The notes below the pieces were generated by a model. It was not told where the DNA came from and searched no databases. It saw nothing but the letters and a program-made list of their open reading frames with translations. From NCBI GenBank assembly GCA_907164885.2, contig OU015490.1, positions 13,045,966 to 13,109,965 of the forward strand: a stretch of DNA of 64,000 nucleotides. Direction: 5' to 3'. Source of the stretch: Dolomedes plantarius (Eukaryota > Arthropoda > Arachnida > Araneae > Dolomedidae). Position numbers and translations under genes: made by a program. Shown piece by piece: positions 11,489-22,932 of this stretch; the stretch's first letter is position 1; every line of letters begins with the position of its first letter.

Positions 11489-12968
11489 GCCGAAGTTTAG
11501 TCCTAAAAGTTTAAATGTATATTATAAGTATGTTGATTAATTGTAGTTTCAGTGTAAAAATGTGATCAGAAATTAATGTGTATTCGTTTGAGTAATGTTT
11601 TTTTTTATGAAGTGTAACATGTAATTGTTTGTAAATTTGAGCGACTCGACCATAGAAGTTGAGTTTTGCTTTAAAAGAAAATTCAGGTGAAATTCCTTTG
11701 ACGTTATCATAATATAACGGTTTTGTAGTGGCAAACGCCATATGACGGTTTTATGTATGCCGTGTTGGAATGCCTCAGATAGGTTTTAATTAATGTTCAA
11801 TTGTAACATTTTATGTTCTGTTTTGTTTGTTGCATAAGCCAGTAGAATGCCTCAGAAAGGTGTTGGCTAACTTTTAAATGCAAATGTGTATGTTTTGTGT
11901 ATACCTAAGAAGGTAGTAATTGGAGTCAAAATGCACTCCGTACGGTGTTTGAATACCGCAATTGAATGATTTATTGTGAAATCGATAAGTTTTGTCTGAA
12001 GAGTTGTTACGACAACAGATAAATGTAAGTGTTGTCAAAGAAACAAAGTGATTAACAGGAATGTGAAGTTTGTGAGTTTTTTTTGATAAGGAATGAGCCA
12101 ATGAGCTATTTTGTTATAATTTTATGTCAGTCAGTACTGAAAAATTAGACCCTAAATCGATTGTGAATCCTATAGTAGGATAAAATGAATATTTAAATTT
12201 AGGTCACTGATGACTGTCCACTTAAATGGAAAAGATTGGATCACAGGTAATCGTGAACGAATTAAGTTTCCTGATCCAGGATTTACGGAAAGCCGAGTAT
12301 TAAATTGTTTTATGACGATAAGTGTTAAATGTATTAAAAGATAAGTAAGAAATTTAAAATTTTCATGTGTATTAGTAACCGTGATGATATGTTCTGTATG
12401 AAGTTTAGGTATCCATTTTGGATTTGTGTTTAATTTTATTTGTGTAAAGTTGTTTCATGGTAACTGTGTTTAATATCAATTTGAGAATTTATTTGTGTCA
12501 TGTGATCACAATTAAGGTAAATTATGGGATCCCAGTTGAGTGATTTACTAGTTATAATGTTTTTTATGTAGTGTCATGTGTATGTACTAGTGTTCTATGA
12601 ATTTAATTTTTTTGATTGACATGTATTAGTATACTGTTTTATTTAAATTTTTGCCATGACGTGTTATATTATTGTGTAATTTATAATTTCTTTGCTACGG
12701 CATGTTCTCTTATTAGAGATTTTAAAGTGCGTAAATTTTAATTATAAATTCCTTTTGTTGTGCTTTTAAAATGATACTTTGAAGTACAGTTAAAAATTTT
12801 CTTTCATGAAGGTAAAGCCAGAGTTTGATCAAAATTAACGGTCTACTCGTAATGTCAATTGGGCGTGCATTTGCCTCCGGGAAAAGTTTTATAATTGAAA
12901 TTGTCCTGAGAAGGACCATGTTTTTGTTCTGTTTTTTGCAGGTGAAAAACTTCTGCAGAAAAACATCT
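11489..12968 (+). other. Long non-coding 3' region of the LTR element
   Basis: About 1.5 kb, T/G-biased on the plus strand, with stops in all frames. A motif tgcctcaga(t/a)aggt occurs near 11770 and 11850, with a weaker third copy near 11905. No envelope-like or pol-like frame was seen. Full-length relatives might show whether this is their 3' UTR or deletion-scarred pol. Confidence 0.7.
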
Positions 12969-12982
12969 GGGGAGGGGAGGAA
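12969..12982 (+). promoter_or_regulatory. Polypurine tract
   Basis: GGGGAGGGGAGGAA, seven bases before the 3' LTR. It is expected to prime plus-strand synthesis. The short gap (tttagtc) before TGTAATG is slightly unusual, since such tracts often abut the LTR. Confidence 0.75.
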
Positions 12983-12989
12983 TTTAGTC

Positions 12990-13557
12990 TGTAATGACTT
13001 TGCGCCTCTTTCACACCCGGAATTCCCGAGAGGGCCTAACGGCAAGACGTCCATTATCAATCTACCGTATTCATCGGTGACAGTCGCTTTGTCACCAAGT
13101 TGTGGCAGACGCCGCGTCGCCATCCGACAATTAGGAAGCCGTCTTCTGTAAGAAATCCCCCTCCTTGCAGACAAATCCTGTCCCGAGGATAATCACTTAG
13201 CCTTTTAGCGGAAGACGCGGAATGGTTTGAAGACGGTCTACAAAAAGAATTCAAAGAGAGCTCGCTTCAACCACCCACAGATTTTTGTGAGGATATATAG
13301 TCGCCACCTTGATGTAAATGGGGGCAGTTGACTTTTTTTTTACAGGTGTGAAGAACCCCTCGTCGCCGAACGCGTGCCAGAGAAGGAGAGCCTGCCGTGT
13401 TCCATCATGATATCCTGAACCCCGCGAAATAGCCTCAGATAGTGCTTATTTTTTTTTTTGTAATTATTGTATAAAGCCTATATTTAATCGGGATGCAAAT
13501 AAAGCATTTTGTAAATATTAAAGGCTGTCAGTCTTAGTTTTAGGCGAAGTCCTTACA
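12990..13557 (+). repeat. 3' LTR
   Basis: 568-bp copy of the 5' LTR, offset by exactly 5100 bases at its start, ending ccttaca. It is followed by the GTAC target duplication (13558-13561). It has an 11-T run at 13449-13459 in place of 13. Confidence 0.97.
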
Positions 13558-13561
13558 GTAC

Positions 13562-13800
13562 ACATCTTGTCTGAGTCAAGATTCAGTTTGCTGGTTAATT
13601 CTCGCCACAGAGATACGTCAAGAAATTTATCTGCTTATCATCACACGAAGAGACTTGTATGGAGCAATGGTTCGGTAGTGTGGGCGGGCAAATTTTTGAA
13701 CAGACACACAAAACTTCTCAATTTTGAGATATGCACTGTTAATGGCAGGAATCACAGAGACAACATACTAACACATCATATTTGCCTCTGACAGGGCATA
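13562..13800 (+). pseudogene. Tc1-type transposase fossil, right part
   Basis: Continuation of the fossil interrupted by the LTR element. The frame starting near 13567 reads SESRFSLLVN, then SVVWAGKF, then TVNGRNHRDNILTHH. It aligns in order with Tc1 landmarks TDESRF, GIMVWGGI and GTLNSQRYISDVL. The first catalytic Asp of the (S/T)DESRF motif is lost (SESRF). Downstream the similarity fades, and no DNARPH or SPIEN motif is found. Confidence 0.7.
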
Positions 13801-13884
13801 GTGATTTGACCCATATTTGAGCCATTCACAAGCCAAATCGGTTGCGTCCTCTGTTTGATATATTTGAAGTTTCAGAGGCATAGC

Positions 13885-13977
13885 ACTTGATTGACTTCTA
13901 ACTTTTTACATTCATTAATAAATGTCCAAAATAATAACGATTAACACCACTAATTCCTTTTCAGAAGTCAATCAAGT
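13885..13977. repeat. Stem-loop / tiny inverted repeat
   Basis: Perfect 15-bp inverted repeat ACTTGATTGACTTCT at 13885-13899 and 13963-13977 around a 63-bp spacer. It may be a very small MITE or a chance hairpin. No target duplication is evident. Confidence 0.5.
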
Positions 13978-16409
13978 TAAGTCCATTCTATAATGAAAAT
14001 GGATTTAATAACGCAATTCAAACACAGAAGCAAGTACTTGATGATAACGATGAATCGTTTATTATTGTTTTATCACCAAAAAGTAAAATAAAGGAGTTAG
14101 TTACAATCGAATTTCTGTAGAAGTAAGTACTTGGAAATTATTGAACAATTTCATTTTTTTCTGTAGTAAAAAATAATTTAAATAATTTAAAGACAATTGG
14201 ATGTTTATTCCCTTACCAAATCAGTTACGTGATGATAACGTTATCAGTCAGTAAAGTCCCTTAGTCAAGTAAAAATTGTAACAATAATAACGATGATATC
14301 AAGGATATTATAGATTTTATAAGTCGTCCGATAAATGCTATATCTTCAACAGTACATTCTACAATTTTTATTTGAATTTACTTTTTCAGAGGAATTTAAA
14401 AAAAAAGAATGCACATCATTTTATAACTTTTCTCCTCTTTCTGTTTTACGGACTTAACAAATTTGGGAAGTGAGGGGCTCATTCGTGAATAGTAGCGTTC
14501 ACCTTAACCAAAGTCAAAATGTTTCATGGTATTCCTTCTAATTTCCCAACCAGCTTAAAATTCCAGATGAATTGATTCAATGAAGAAATTGATGATTTGG
14601 GTCCACCGAAGAACATCTCCCCACATATGCTTGGCGATTTTTCATTTACTCGAAACATCATAAGCTAAATTCTCATATCATAAGCGATTTCGAAAACATC
14701 ATAAGCGAAATCTAGAGAAACTCTTTTGGACTAGAAAAAGAATGTGTCTTGATACCAATCAATAACTTAAATAGGGAAATTTGGACTTGAATTCATACGT
14801 TCTCTTAATTAATTATAAAAGTGTTTTATCTTCGTTGGTTTACTGTTGATTCTACAGAGTTCCGAAAAACTAGCAAGACTCGGAACTATAGACCCTAACA
14901 CCGACGGTGAGCAAAAAGTCATTTAACAATGATCCAGAAATAATTAAAACTGTTGAGTTTTACAAACTAATAATTTTTTTTATTTATATAAAGCTATTGC
15001 TGGTTGCCGTTATGTTTGTGTTTCAACCTAAAAAAACTAATTTTTTCTCTCTTTTACAAAAAACCATGTTTCTTCAGGTATGTATGCCCTACCATTCGTT
15101 CGTGAATTTTTTATCAAATGTGTGCTTTATTTCTTACTTTGTGTCATAGCTCGTTACATTTTCAAGATCACGTGGGTAAAATTTAAATTCTTTCATTTTC
15201 ACGTATATGGTAAGACTTTTCTCTTGAAATTTATCTTTTCATAAAGATTTTGCCCATGAAAATACTTGGACTACTCGATATTTTGTTTTAAAATATTTTA
15301 ATCTTAAAATTTAAAGATAAATAAGTTTTTTATATATCAACCAAATCTATATCTCTCTTTGTGGGATTTTTTACTACTTTAATACATCTGAAAATTTTTA
15401 AATTGATTTGTCTTCCTGATTTATAAAGGTTTCGTTTCTAAAATTTTTTATTCCTTTTTTTGAGACAAAACAATAAAATTTTCAGAATAAATTTTGATTT
15501 CAGGAAAATATTTTCAGAACTTTTCCTCTAAACCAGATATACCAAAGACAGTTTGACGGAGGCAAAACAAAAGTGCTCTGTTCAAAATTCCATACGAATA
15601 CGAATTAGAAGAAGATTCTATACAAATACGAAATAGGAGAAAGTTTTAGATATAAACTTTTTGAAAGAACCGTTTGATGGAAAATCATTAAAAATTATAT
15701 TCCAAGATTAATTGACCGTGAGTACAAGCGAACAAGCAGAATAATTATGTCTGACATTGTGAATTTTATAGAAACAGGAGGTTATAAAATTTTTATTATA
15801 AATGTTGCATGGTGTGTAAAATGTATCTTTGTCTTTTGTTCTAAGCACCCTTTTCAAATATAAAAGTGCTGTTCACATTTTTATATACAGAAAAAGCACG
15901 TTTTGTTAACTTCAAGCTTCTTGAATCCGTAATATGTAAAGCATGTTATCATCTGCAAGTGAATTGAAATTGTGTTGAAAGACATTGTCTTGATTTTGTG
16001 TTGAAATTGAAATTGTGTTGAAAGACAGTCGAATACCACACAAACTGGTGCTTCATCCATCCATATCATGCAGTATTAGGGACTCTAAAAACCAAAGTTA
16101 TTGATATCATACGTAATTGAATGAGGAATGGAACAAAATCATGGTTTTTGGATGGTTTTCAGATATCTGTTTGGGTCCCCATTTTGTGATAGATAAGCTA
16201 TTTATATTTTACGGTGCTTGGACACCTATAATCAACCAAGAATGTTGCCGTAGATTTTAGTAAACCCCTATCCTATCTGAAAGAATTCAGTCTGTGACCA
16301 GTGTTGTAAGGGGTGGTTTGAGGACATGAAAGTTGAAACGTTCCAGGAGCCTGCTTATGTCTCTTATATGATTGAAATGAGCATATTTGGAACGGTTCGC
16401 TGGGTGAGA
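13978..16409. other. No supported gene; AT-rich
   Basis: No recognisable coding or element signature. A short local duplication gaaattgtgttgaaagaca occurs near 15964 and 16010. The plus-strand frame at 14907-15149 is Phe/Lys-rich and unsupported. Confidence 0.55.
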
Positions 16410-16530
16410 GCGCTGGCTTTTGCTAACCGATAACTCACTATATCGGGACTTGTAGCGGATTACGAATTGTTACAAACATCCATGCTAACATTTGGACTTG
16501 AAAGATGAATAAATTATTAATTCTTTAAAT
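16410..16530 (-). mobile_element. SINE family B, degenerate copy
   Basis: The stretch atatcgggacttgtag, then gttacaaacatccatgc, aligns in order with the minus-oriented family B copy at 56785-56961 (gaccgggacatactg, then gctacaaacgtccatgc). The B box is eroded. Confidence 0.35.
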
Positions 16531-17416
16531 TATTTAGGCTTTGGACCTAATGCCACTGCCTTGACTCTATGAAATAAACTAAAGTTTTGATTTCGGCACT
16601 CAAAAGCAAAGAATGAAGATTTATAGATTTCATAGAAGACCCACACATACTGACGTTAGCATCACATGTCAAAAACACATTGAACCATCTTAACATATGG
16701 GAAGATCTCTTTGTTGACTATTATTGTTAAAGAGTAATAAAAGATATAGTGGGGATTCTGATGGATGTCCACATCCCTTTTTTTACCCGTTGAGGGTTTT
16801 TTTTTGTACTTATCTTTGTGTTTTGTAACAATATATGAATTAATATGGTATGCTATTAAATATCGAATTATATGGCTTGTAAAAGTAATTAACTTGAAAA
16901 TTGAGTGAATTTAATAGAATAATTTGTTTGAAATTGTTGAAATATTAAATAACTGAATGTGTGAAAGTAATGTAAGTAATATAAATATTGCGAATTGTGA
17001 ATTTGTTTGCTATACGTGGTTTACAAATATTAATTTATGTATGTAAATGTGTTTATAATTGTTTAAATTATGTTTTATAAAAGCAGTTGCTTTTATGTCA
17101 GTATATAAATGGTTATATTTTGTTATGTAAGGGCAGATGCCTTTATGCATGTATATACTTATATGAAGTTAAATGTTCACATATGAATTGTTAACTAAAT
17201 TGTAGTTAAAATTCTGTTGTTGAATTTTAAAGAGATAAAGCAGTGACTAGGTTCAAGCGGAGCACAGGAACTGGCTCAGGATTCTGGAATTTAAATTATT
17301 ATTTATTATTAAATTGTTAATTTTATCTTAATTTGAAATTTAGTAGCTATTTAAGGGACTCGAGGGGTCTATGTGACCTAGCCTCCGATCTTTTGGGTCG
17401 GCGTCTGGGGAGATTG
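16531..17416. other. No supported gene; possibly retroelement 3' region
   Basis: T/G-biased sequence ending in a small purine stretch (ctggggaga near 17405) just before an LTR-like block. In composition it resembles the 3' region of the LTR element at 11489-12968, but no coding remnant was recognised. Local repeats read gcagttgcttttatg and gcagatgcctttatg near 17080 and 17130. Confidence 0.35.
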
Positions 17417-18006
17417 TGTTGTGGCGGCCAGGCATCAGTTGAATTCCGTGTGGCTAACGCCGGGACGGAGATATACTTGCATTAACATATGGGAAGTATT
17501 TTCCCATATCCATTTTCAAACTGAAAAGCGTTTGTAGTATCAGGCGCTTTTAACAAGGGGTTGTGCCGGATACTAAGGTTAAAAAACAGTTGGCGAACAA
17601 TAGAGGCCAAATAGGAGTGTTTTGTCCCCACTGGACAAAAGGGGAGAAAGCGCCTCCAAGAAAAGAAACTGCACGACATCGCAGTGGATCTCCTAGACGG
17701 AAATCCAGAGAGACAGATGCGAGAACAACGGTTGTTGGAACTTGATGTAAGATAAGTCAGTTGAGGTATGGGATATCAAGAGGTAGCACGCTCAGGGAGT
17801 TAGGCTAGAGTGGCTGCAACTGACATCTGTGAAGATTCTCTGAGAGCCATGAAGCGACTATAATAGATTGTGACAGAGCTTCATCATTGTCATAGAGCTT
17901 GTATAAATTGTAATTTTTGTATATGTGTTGTCAATAAAGGTCTTACGTCGGACATAAGAGCCTCTTTGAGTGAGTGAAAAAAACGGCAAAGACTAGTCGA
18001 CACCAC
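17417..18006 (+). mobile_element. LTR-like block flanked by GATTG
   Basis: A GC-richer block starts TGTTGTGGCGG and contains a polyadenylation signal aataaag near 17933. It ends near gtcgacaccac, with GATTG on both sides (17412-17416 and 18007-18011). This suggests a solo LTR with a 5-bp duplication. The purine run immediately upstream would instead fit a 3' LTR, and the 3' terminus is not a clean CA, so the call is tentative. The 60-residue open frames on both strands inside it are not convincing genes. Confidence 0.4.
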
Positions 18007-18011
18007 GATTG

Positions 18012-18744
18012 CACTACATCGTCCTTATTTCAATAAGGTCAAAAGGCACCAACTCTGACGCTTTTGAACACCAAACTAGTGTACAGAAAAAGATCTTAAA
18101 GGATTAAAAATATTATTTTTGACAACCAGCCGGCTTAACTAATTTTAGCCCTCTGTGAAATATGGTGAATAACATTTACAATTTGACTGATCCTTGGGTT
18201 TTCCTGTGTGAGAGAGAATATAACGTGTTATTTCAATAAGAACGACCTTTATTCTTTCGTGACCATTATTCTTTTTATTTCTTTCGTGAAAATTTATAAC
18301 TTTGAACAATAGGTCTTCAATCCTCTGATGACGCAGTCTCTTTTTGGAACAGGCCCTACAGATACGACTTAGCCATGAATAAAATGATTTTCTCCCGTTC
18401 TTGAAAGGCAGGTTTTTGTACTATTTTTTTTTTCTTGGTTACGGTGGATGAGGTTGTGATACAGAAATATCAAATTTAAGGGTTTAGACATATAATAACA
18501 ATGGGATTCCAATACCAGAATGAAAATAGAAATTGTAAAGACGAAGCCTGAAGCGGAGATTTCGAGTTTTTCTTTATTGAAATGTCATATGAACGACACC
18601 CCTCCCCCAATAAGCTGAGGAGATTAAATATTACCAGCTATTCAGAACTGTGTTATTTAAACAAACCCAATAGAAAAGGCTACGGCCTGAAGAGTGTTCG
18701 TGATAATAAAAGATATCCAAAATAAGAACAAATCCTGCCTTTCT
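18012..18744. other. No supported feature
   Basis: Mixed AT-rich sequence with no recognised elements. Confidence 0.5.
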
Positions 18745-18774
18745 CTATATATATTTATATATAAATATAAATAA

Positions 18775-18867
<93 letters not shown>
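18745..18867. repeat. (TA)n microsatellite with TAAATA interruptions
   Basis: TA-rich run with ataaatat interruptions on the left and a short CA run on the right. Confidence 0.95.
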
Positions 18868-19890
18868 AAAGGTTATAAAAGAAGTTTCCTAAACACGAAA
18901 AGTCGACAAAGAAAAACTTGTTCAGAAAGACATAGAGATACTTCCTCTAAACAATATTCACCATAAATCACCCAAATTACAGTCCTTGGCGGATTCTACT
19001 TCTCGAGAATTATTTACGAAATGAACTGTAGAGCGTTAAATAAAATATATTGCTTCTCAGTTTCATTTATTTGACTCCCACCACAAATTACACCGGTTGA
19101 TAAATTCTTACTCCTCAGTAATAGCTTTCTATGTGACTTTTAAAATCTCAAAAAAAATATTTCCTCAATATTTATTTATTTCAAAGGTATAAATTTTATC
19201 CGCCTCAATATCATGTGCCATTTAATAGCAAACTTTCGTTAGAATTTCTCAAATGCTTCCTGCCTGTCATGTATTACAAATTTTTTCTTCCTCCTGGAAA
19301 AGCTTTTCTCAGCGTCGCGCAAATAGATTTTGTATTCAAATACAATAACAATGGCTTTTATTTCTTTACAGAAACAGAAACTTCTGGGAAACGTTCCATA
19401 GTCTTTTATCGTCACCACCCATATTTGCATTTAAGAACCTCAAAATATTTGATGCACTCCATAATTATTATTTATGTATAAAATATTTTGAACGCTGAAC
19501 AGAAACGCATAGCATCCTAAAATCTTCCCCTATTCTACCAAACCTTTTTTCCCCTTTTTCCTTTATTTGTATTTAGTTCCAGGGTGTTCCATTGTATGCA
19601 CTTAAATTTTTATTCCTCATCGCATAGACTAGTTCTTATATCTTTCCCCCGCTTTCCTGATTTTATTGCTCTCAAAGAAGATGTGGGAAAAAGATATTCA
19701 ATAAATGGTCATTGGACATTCCGCATATAGAAATAAGTTAAATTTCTGTTCGGGAACGTATTTTTTTATTGTTATGATAAGGACATAGTTTCCTGGAAAT
19801 GGAAAGCAATTATTTTCTTTATTATTCAATGATTCTCCCAGTTCAAACATGTATGCAATCCTTATTAGTATAAAATACCTCAACTAACCT
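18868..19890. other. No supported feature
   Basis: AT-rich. Open frames at 19215-19481 and on the opposite strand overlap each other and show no motif. Confidence 0.5.
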
Positions 19891-19900
19891 ACTTCGCCGA

Positions 19901-20970
19901 AAGGGCTCGATATAGCCTAGTTGTAGCGCGTCAGCTTTCGGTGCTGAGAATGCTCGGATGGTATCCCGACAAGCGCAGTTAAGGTATCCGACTATGTTCG
20001 AAGCCCTTTTTTGAAAAACTGTATTTATGAAAATTTCCATATATTTTTTCGAAGGAATATAACACCAAAACTCGAAAAAGATGAATAAATAGACAAAAAC
20101 TATGCAAAATTTTACAATAGAATAAATTGGGTCGAAATTTAGCAAACTTTTATAAAAAGGTCTCTAGCGCTAAAAAAATAGGTATATAACATTAACTTTT
20201 TGTCATATATGTGTAAGTACCTTCTAAGTGTAATGACCTACAAGCTAATCCATATCTCGAAATCTATAAAAAAATACAGGTTATTATATATAATTACATG
20301 TAAAATTTTAGTAATTTTCCATGAGATTTTTTATAAATGCAGCTATAAATCAGCGAATAATATATCTAGAACCAAATCTGTCGTCCATTACATTCTTAGT
20401 ATTATGAAAAACATCCGTAAAACATTTCATAGACATATCCTGATTAGATTTTGAGTTATCCCAAGCGTCGTTTAGATATTTAATGAAAAATAAGTTCTTC
20501 AGAAAACACGATTAAAGTTTTCAACTTGTATCCAAATTCATAGCTACTGCTGATCGGTAAAATGCTTTCATTTCATGTCATTGGATGATCGTATCGAAAA
20601 AATTAAAGCAGATTTAGAAACTGAAATTTACAATCTTTAAAAAAAAATGAATAAAAACAATTTCGGAATTTTCATCAAAATCGATGTTTTAAACGTAGTC
20701 GGATACCTTAAATACCTCCGTGTCTAGGCTGGATATGGGCACGTTTAAATCTGTATACCGGAAAGTCACTCTATGAGGTCATTGAAGGTGAGAGAGGGTA
20801 CGATCTCCTTGGGGCCCTTGGGGATGCGCAGTGAAAATGGAGATGTCACGTGGCTAAATCGTACTCTGACCATTGTGTTGGGATTATAAACCGGAGCCGT
20901 ATCCGTCAGCCCACTAACCTATATGGACCTGGTCAGGAATACTTCGGACCAGAGGGCATAAGAGACAACA
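19901..20970 (+). mobile_element. SINE family A, copy 2 (interrupted)
   Basis: A tRNA-like head (A-box-like tatagcctagttgtag near 19910, weak B box ggatggtatcccgac near 19957) is followed by the family A body with ggaaagtcactctatgagg and ccggagccgtatccgtcagc. It is bounded by a perfect 10-bp duplication ACTTCGCCGA (19891-19900 and 20971-20980). That fixes both ends and shows insertion by target-primed reverse transcription. A 725-bp MITE interrupts it at 19983-20707. Without it the SINE would be about 341 bp. The SINE's reverse transcriptase must come from a LINE not seen here. Confidence 0.85.
19983..20707. mobile_element. TTAA-flanked MITE inside a SINE
   Basis: Inverted termini GGTATCCGACTA (12 bp perfect, extending imperfectly for about 7 more) lie at 19983 and 20707, with TTAA on each side (19979-19982 and 20708-20711). 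Family A copy 1 shows the uninterrupted site (gcaattaaatacc), which confirms that one TTAA was duplicated. Because TTAA is palindromic, a TA duplication with termini starting AGG is equally compatible. It has no coding content. In size and terminal layout it resembles the MITE at 36305-37036. Confidence 0.82.
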
Positions 20971-20980
20971 ACTTCGCCGA

Positions 20981-21448
20981 TTATTTTTTATGCAATTTTA
21001 TACATCAAAAGAAAAATTTGCCAAAATATGCAAATGCATATAAACATATGCATTTGTAAAATGTTAAAAGGTTCTACTTGAGGCGAAAATTTACCGATTA
21101 AAATTTACAAAAATGCCCTTTTTAACTTCGCCTATATTTAAATAATTTCTGATATTTTACATTAGGAAATCCATTACTTTTATAGGAAATGTGTACCTAG
21201 AATTCACTGCAAATAAAAGCTAAAACGTTCACAGAGAAATTAACGAAAACGAATTTGTATTCAACCGTAGTTTTGACTTCATATGATATTTTATTATCTA
21301 ATTACCGTAGTATTATGCTTCATAACCGTTTGCCTACTCATTATAGATGAAAATATTTTATGATATTCCCTGATTGTATACTCTAAATCCGCTGTGTATT
21401 TCCATAATTTAAAGGGGATCATTATCAGATTTAAGAAACGAATTGTAT
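20981..21448. other. No supported feature
   Basis: AT-rich spacer between the SINE and the hAT-type element. Confidence 0.5.
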
Positions 21449-21522
21449 ATCTATGACAGAGGTGGAGAACGTGCGGCCTCCGTGATCTTCCTGTGCGGCC
21501 TTCGTAAAAGCTAGCACTTGTA

Positions 21523-22932
21523 CACTGCTGGCCACTGTAAATGCAACACCCTGAAGGAAACATGCAAATAACATGAAATTTACAACATGCATTAGCACAG
21601 GTGAGATATGCAAATGATTAGAATTTCAGCGCAGACCCACATCACGCGCGCTTGTGGCGCCACTTCAAAGCGCTATTTAAGGCTTGGAGATTTCGACAAT
21701 TTCAAGTTCGGAAATTGTGCTTTTCTTGTGGTTTTTTTCAAAAAAACGATCAATTATGCCTCGTCGAAAACAGCGATCATCTTTTGATCAAGTATCCGAG
21801 TTCGACAGAGGAAGGATAGTGGCCTACCGAGATTGTGGATTATCTTTCAGGGAAATCGGTAGTCGTGTTGGACGAAACCAAACAACTGTAATGCGGATAA
21901 GTGATCGTTGGATGCAGGAGGGTGCGACGGACCGGCGTGTTCGATCGCATCCACCTCAGCGCACAACTTCACGTGATGACAGGCAAATTGTGCGCATGGC
22001 AGTGACGGATCGCTCAGTCACACCACGAACCATAGCACAGCACATGCAGTCTGTAACGCATCATCCAGCGTCTGCGCGTACCATTCGATGCCGTTTACAG
22101 CAGAGTGGTCTGTCCGCAAGACGTCCATTGCTTTGTCTACCCTTGACGCAGAACCACAGACGTCTCCGCCGCCAATGGTGCGATGACAGAAGGATGTGGA
22201 CGGCAGAATGGAATGAAATTGTCTTTACTGACGAGTCACGCTTCTGTCTGCAACACCACGATGGTCGCATTCGAGTCTGGAGACACCGTGAAGAGAGGAT
22301 GCTGAACAGCTGCGTTATGCACCGCCACACTGGTCCTGCACCGGGTATTATGGTATGGGGCGGTATTGGATATCACTCTCGCCCACCTCTAGTACGCATT
22401 GCCGGTACTTTAAACAGCCAGCGCTACATCTCCGACGTGTTGGAGCTAGTTGTCCTTCCTTACCTTCAGGGCTTGCCCACAGCCATATTTCAACAGGATA
22501 ATGCGCGACCACACGTGGCACGCATTGTCCAACGGTTCTTCGTCAATAGCCAGATTGAATTGCTTCCCTGGCCGCCTCGCCCTCCGGATCTTTCGCCGAT
22601 AGAAAACATGTGGTCCATGGTTGCTCTACGATTGACCCAGATTCCATCCCCAGCTGCCACAGCAGATCAACTTTGGCAACGTGTGGAAGCTTCTTGGTCT
22701 GCTGTACCCCAAGAACGCATCCAAAGTCTCTTTGAATCAATGCCGAGGCGTGTGGCAGCGGTGATCTCCAACAATGGCGGCTACTCTGGCTACTGATTTT
22801 GGCAGGAACCACACTTCACAGAAGTCTATAAATTTAATCATTTGATACTTGGTCAACATGTTATCTACAAAATAAATTTTGTTGTGATATCTCTTGTCTT
22901 TCTTGGTTTTGCAATTTGGGTGGCAAGCAGTG
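21523..22932 (+). mobile_element. Complete Tc1-type transposon, 1410 bp
   Basis: Inverted termini start CACTGCTGGCCACTG at 21523 and CACTGCTTGCCACCC (reverse of 22918-22932). They are flanked by TA at 21521-21522 and 22933-22934. It carries one intact transposase frame and little else, so it looks potentially autonomous. It lies 64 bp inside the left end of the hAT-type MITE. Confidence 0.93.
21756..22796 (+). CDS. Tc1-type DD34E transposase, intact
   Basis: 346-residue nuclear DNA transposase that would cut and paste its own element at TA sites. Residues 12-52 form a first helix-turn-helix (FDQVSEFDRGRIVAYRDCG...), and a second DNA-binding unit spans about 70-118. The catalytic triad is complete: D159 in FTDESRF, D248 in QQDNARPH and E283 in SPIENMW, with 34 residues between D248 and E283. 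A GGIG-type glycine motif (VWGGIG) is at 200-205. I chose ATG 21756 (MPRRKQRSS) over an in-frame ATG at 21684 because the family is usually 340-346 residues and the upstream residues are low-complexity Phe/Ser. Codon use is much GC-richer than the surroundings. No stop or frameshift is seen. Confidence 0.95.
   Translation: MPRRKQRSSFDQVSEFDRGRIVAYRDCGLSFREIGSRVGRNQTTVMRISDRWMQEGATDRRVRSHPPQRTTSRDDRQIVRMAVTDRSVTPRTIAQHMQSVTHHPASARTIRCRLQQSGLSARRPLLCLPLTQNHRRLRRQWCDDRRMWTAEWNEIVFTDESRFCLQHHDGRIRVWRHREERMLNSCVMHRHTGPAPGIMVWGGIGYHSRPPLVRIAGTLNSQRYISDVLELVVLPYLQGLPTAIFQQDNARPHVARIVQRFFVNSQIELLPWPPRPPDLSPIENMWSMVALRLTQIPSPAATADQLWQRVEASWSAVPQERIQSLFESMPRRVAAVISNNGGYSGY

Larger units (their letters stand above)
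7890..13557 (+). mobile_element. Non-autonomous Gypsy-type LTR retrotransposon (complete)
   Basis: Complete 5668-bp element with two nearly identical LTRs (7890-8459 and 12990-13557) starting TGTAATG and ending TTACA. It is flanked by the 4-bp duplication GTAC (7886-7889 and 13558-13561). A tRNA-Leu-type primer site, a purine tract and one long open frame are all present. The open frame has gag, a CCHC knuckle, a protease motif and an integrase-type zinc finger, but no integrase core, reverse transcriptase or RNase H. No room for them exists in the 1.5-kb tail, which has no long frame. The LTRs differ by three substitutions and by T-run length (13 versus 11), so insertion was recent. Movement must have used enzymes from a relative. 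The element sits in a Tc1 fossil. Confidence 0.93.

Noticed and set aside
16689..17496. Short direct repeat ttaacatatgggaag at 16689 and 17484 as an LTR pair
   Set aside because: Only about 15 bases match and similarity does not extend on either side.
22061..22812. Two 89-residue minus-strand frames within the Tc1 transposon
   Set aside because: They are antisense shadows of the intact transposase gene.
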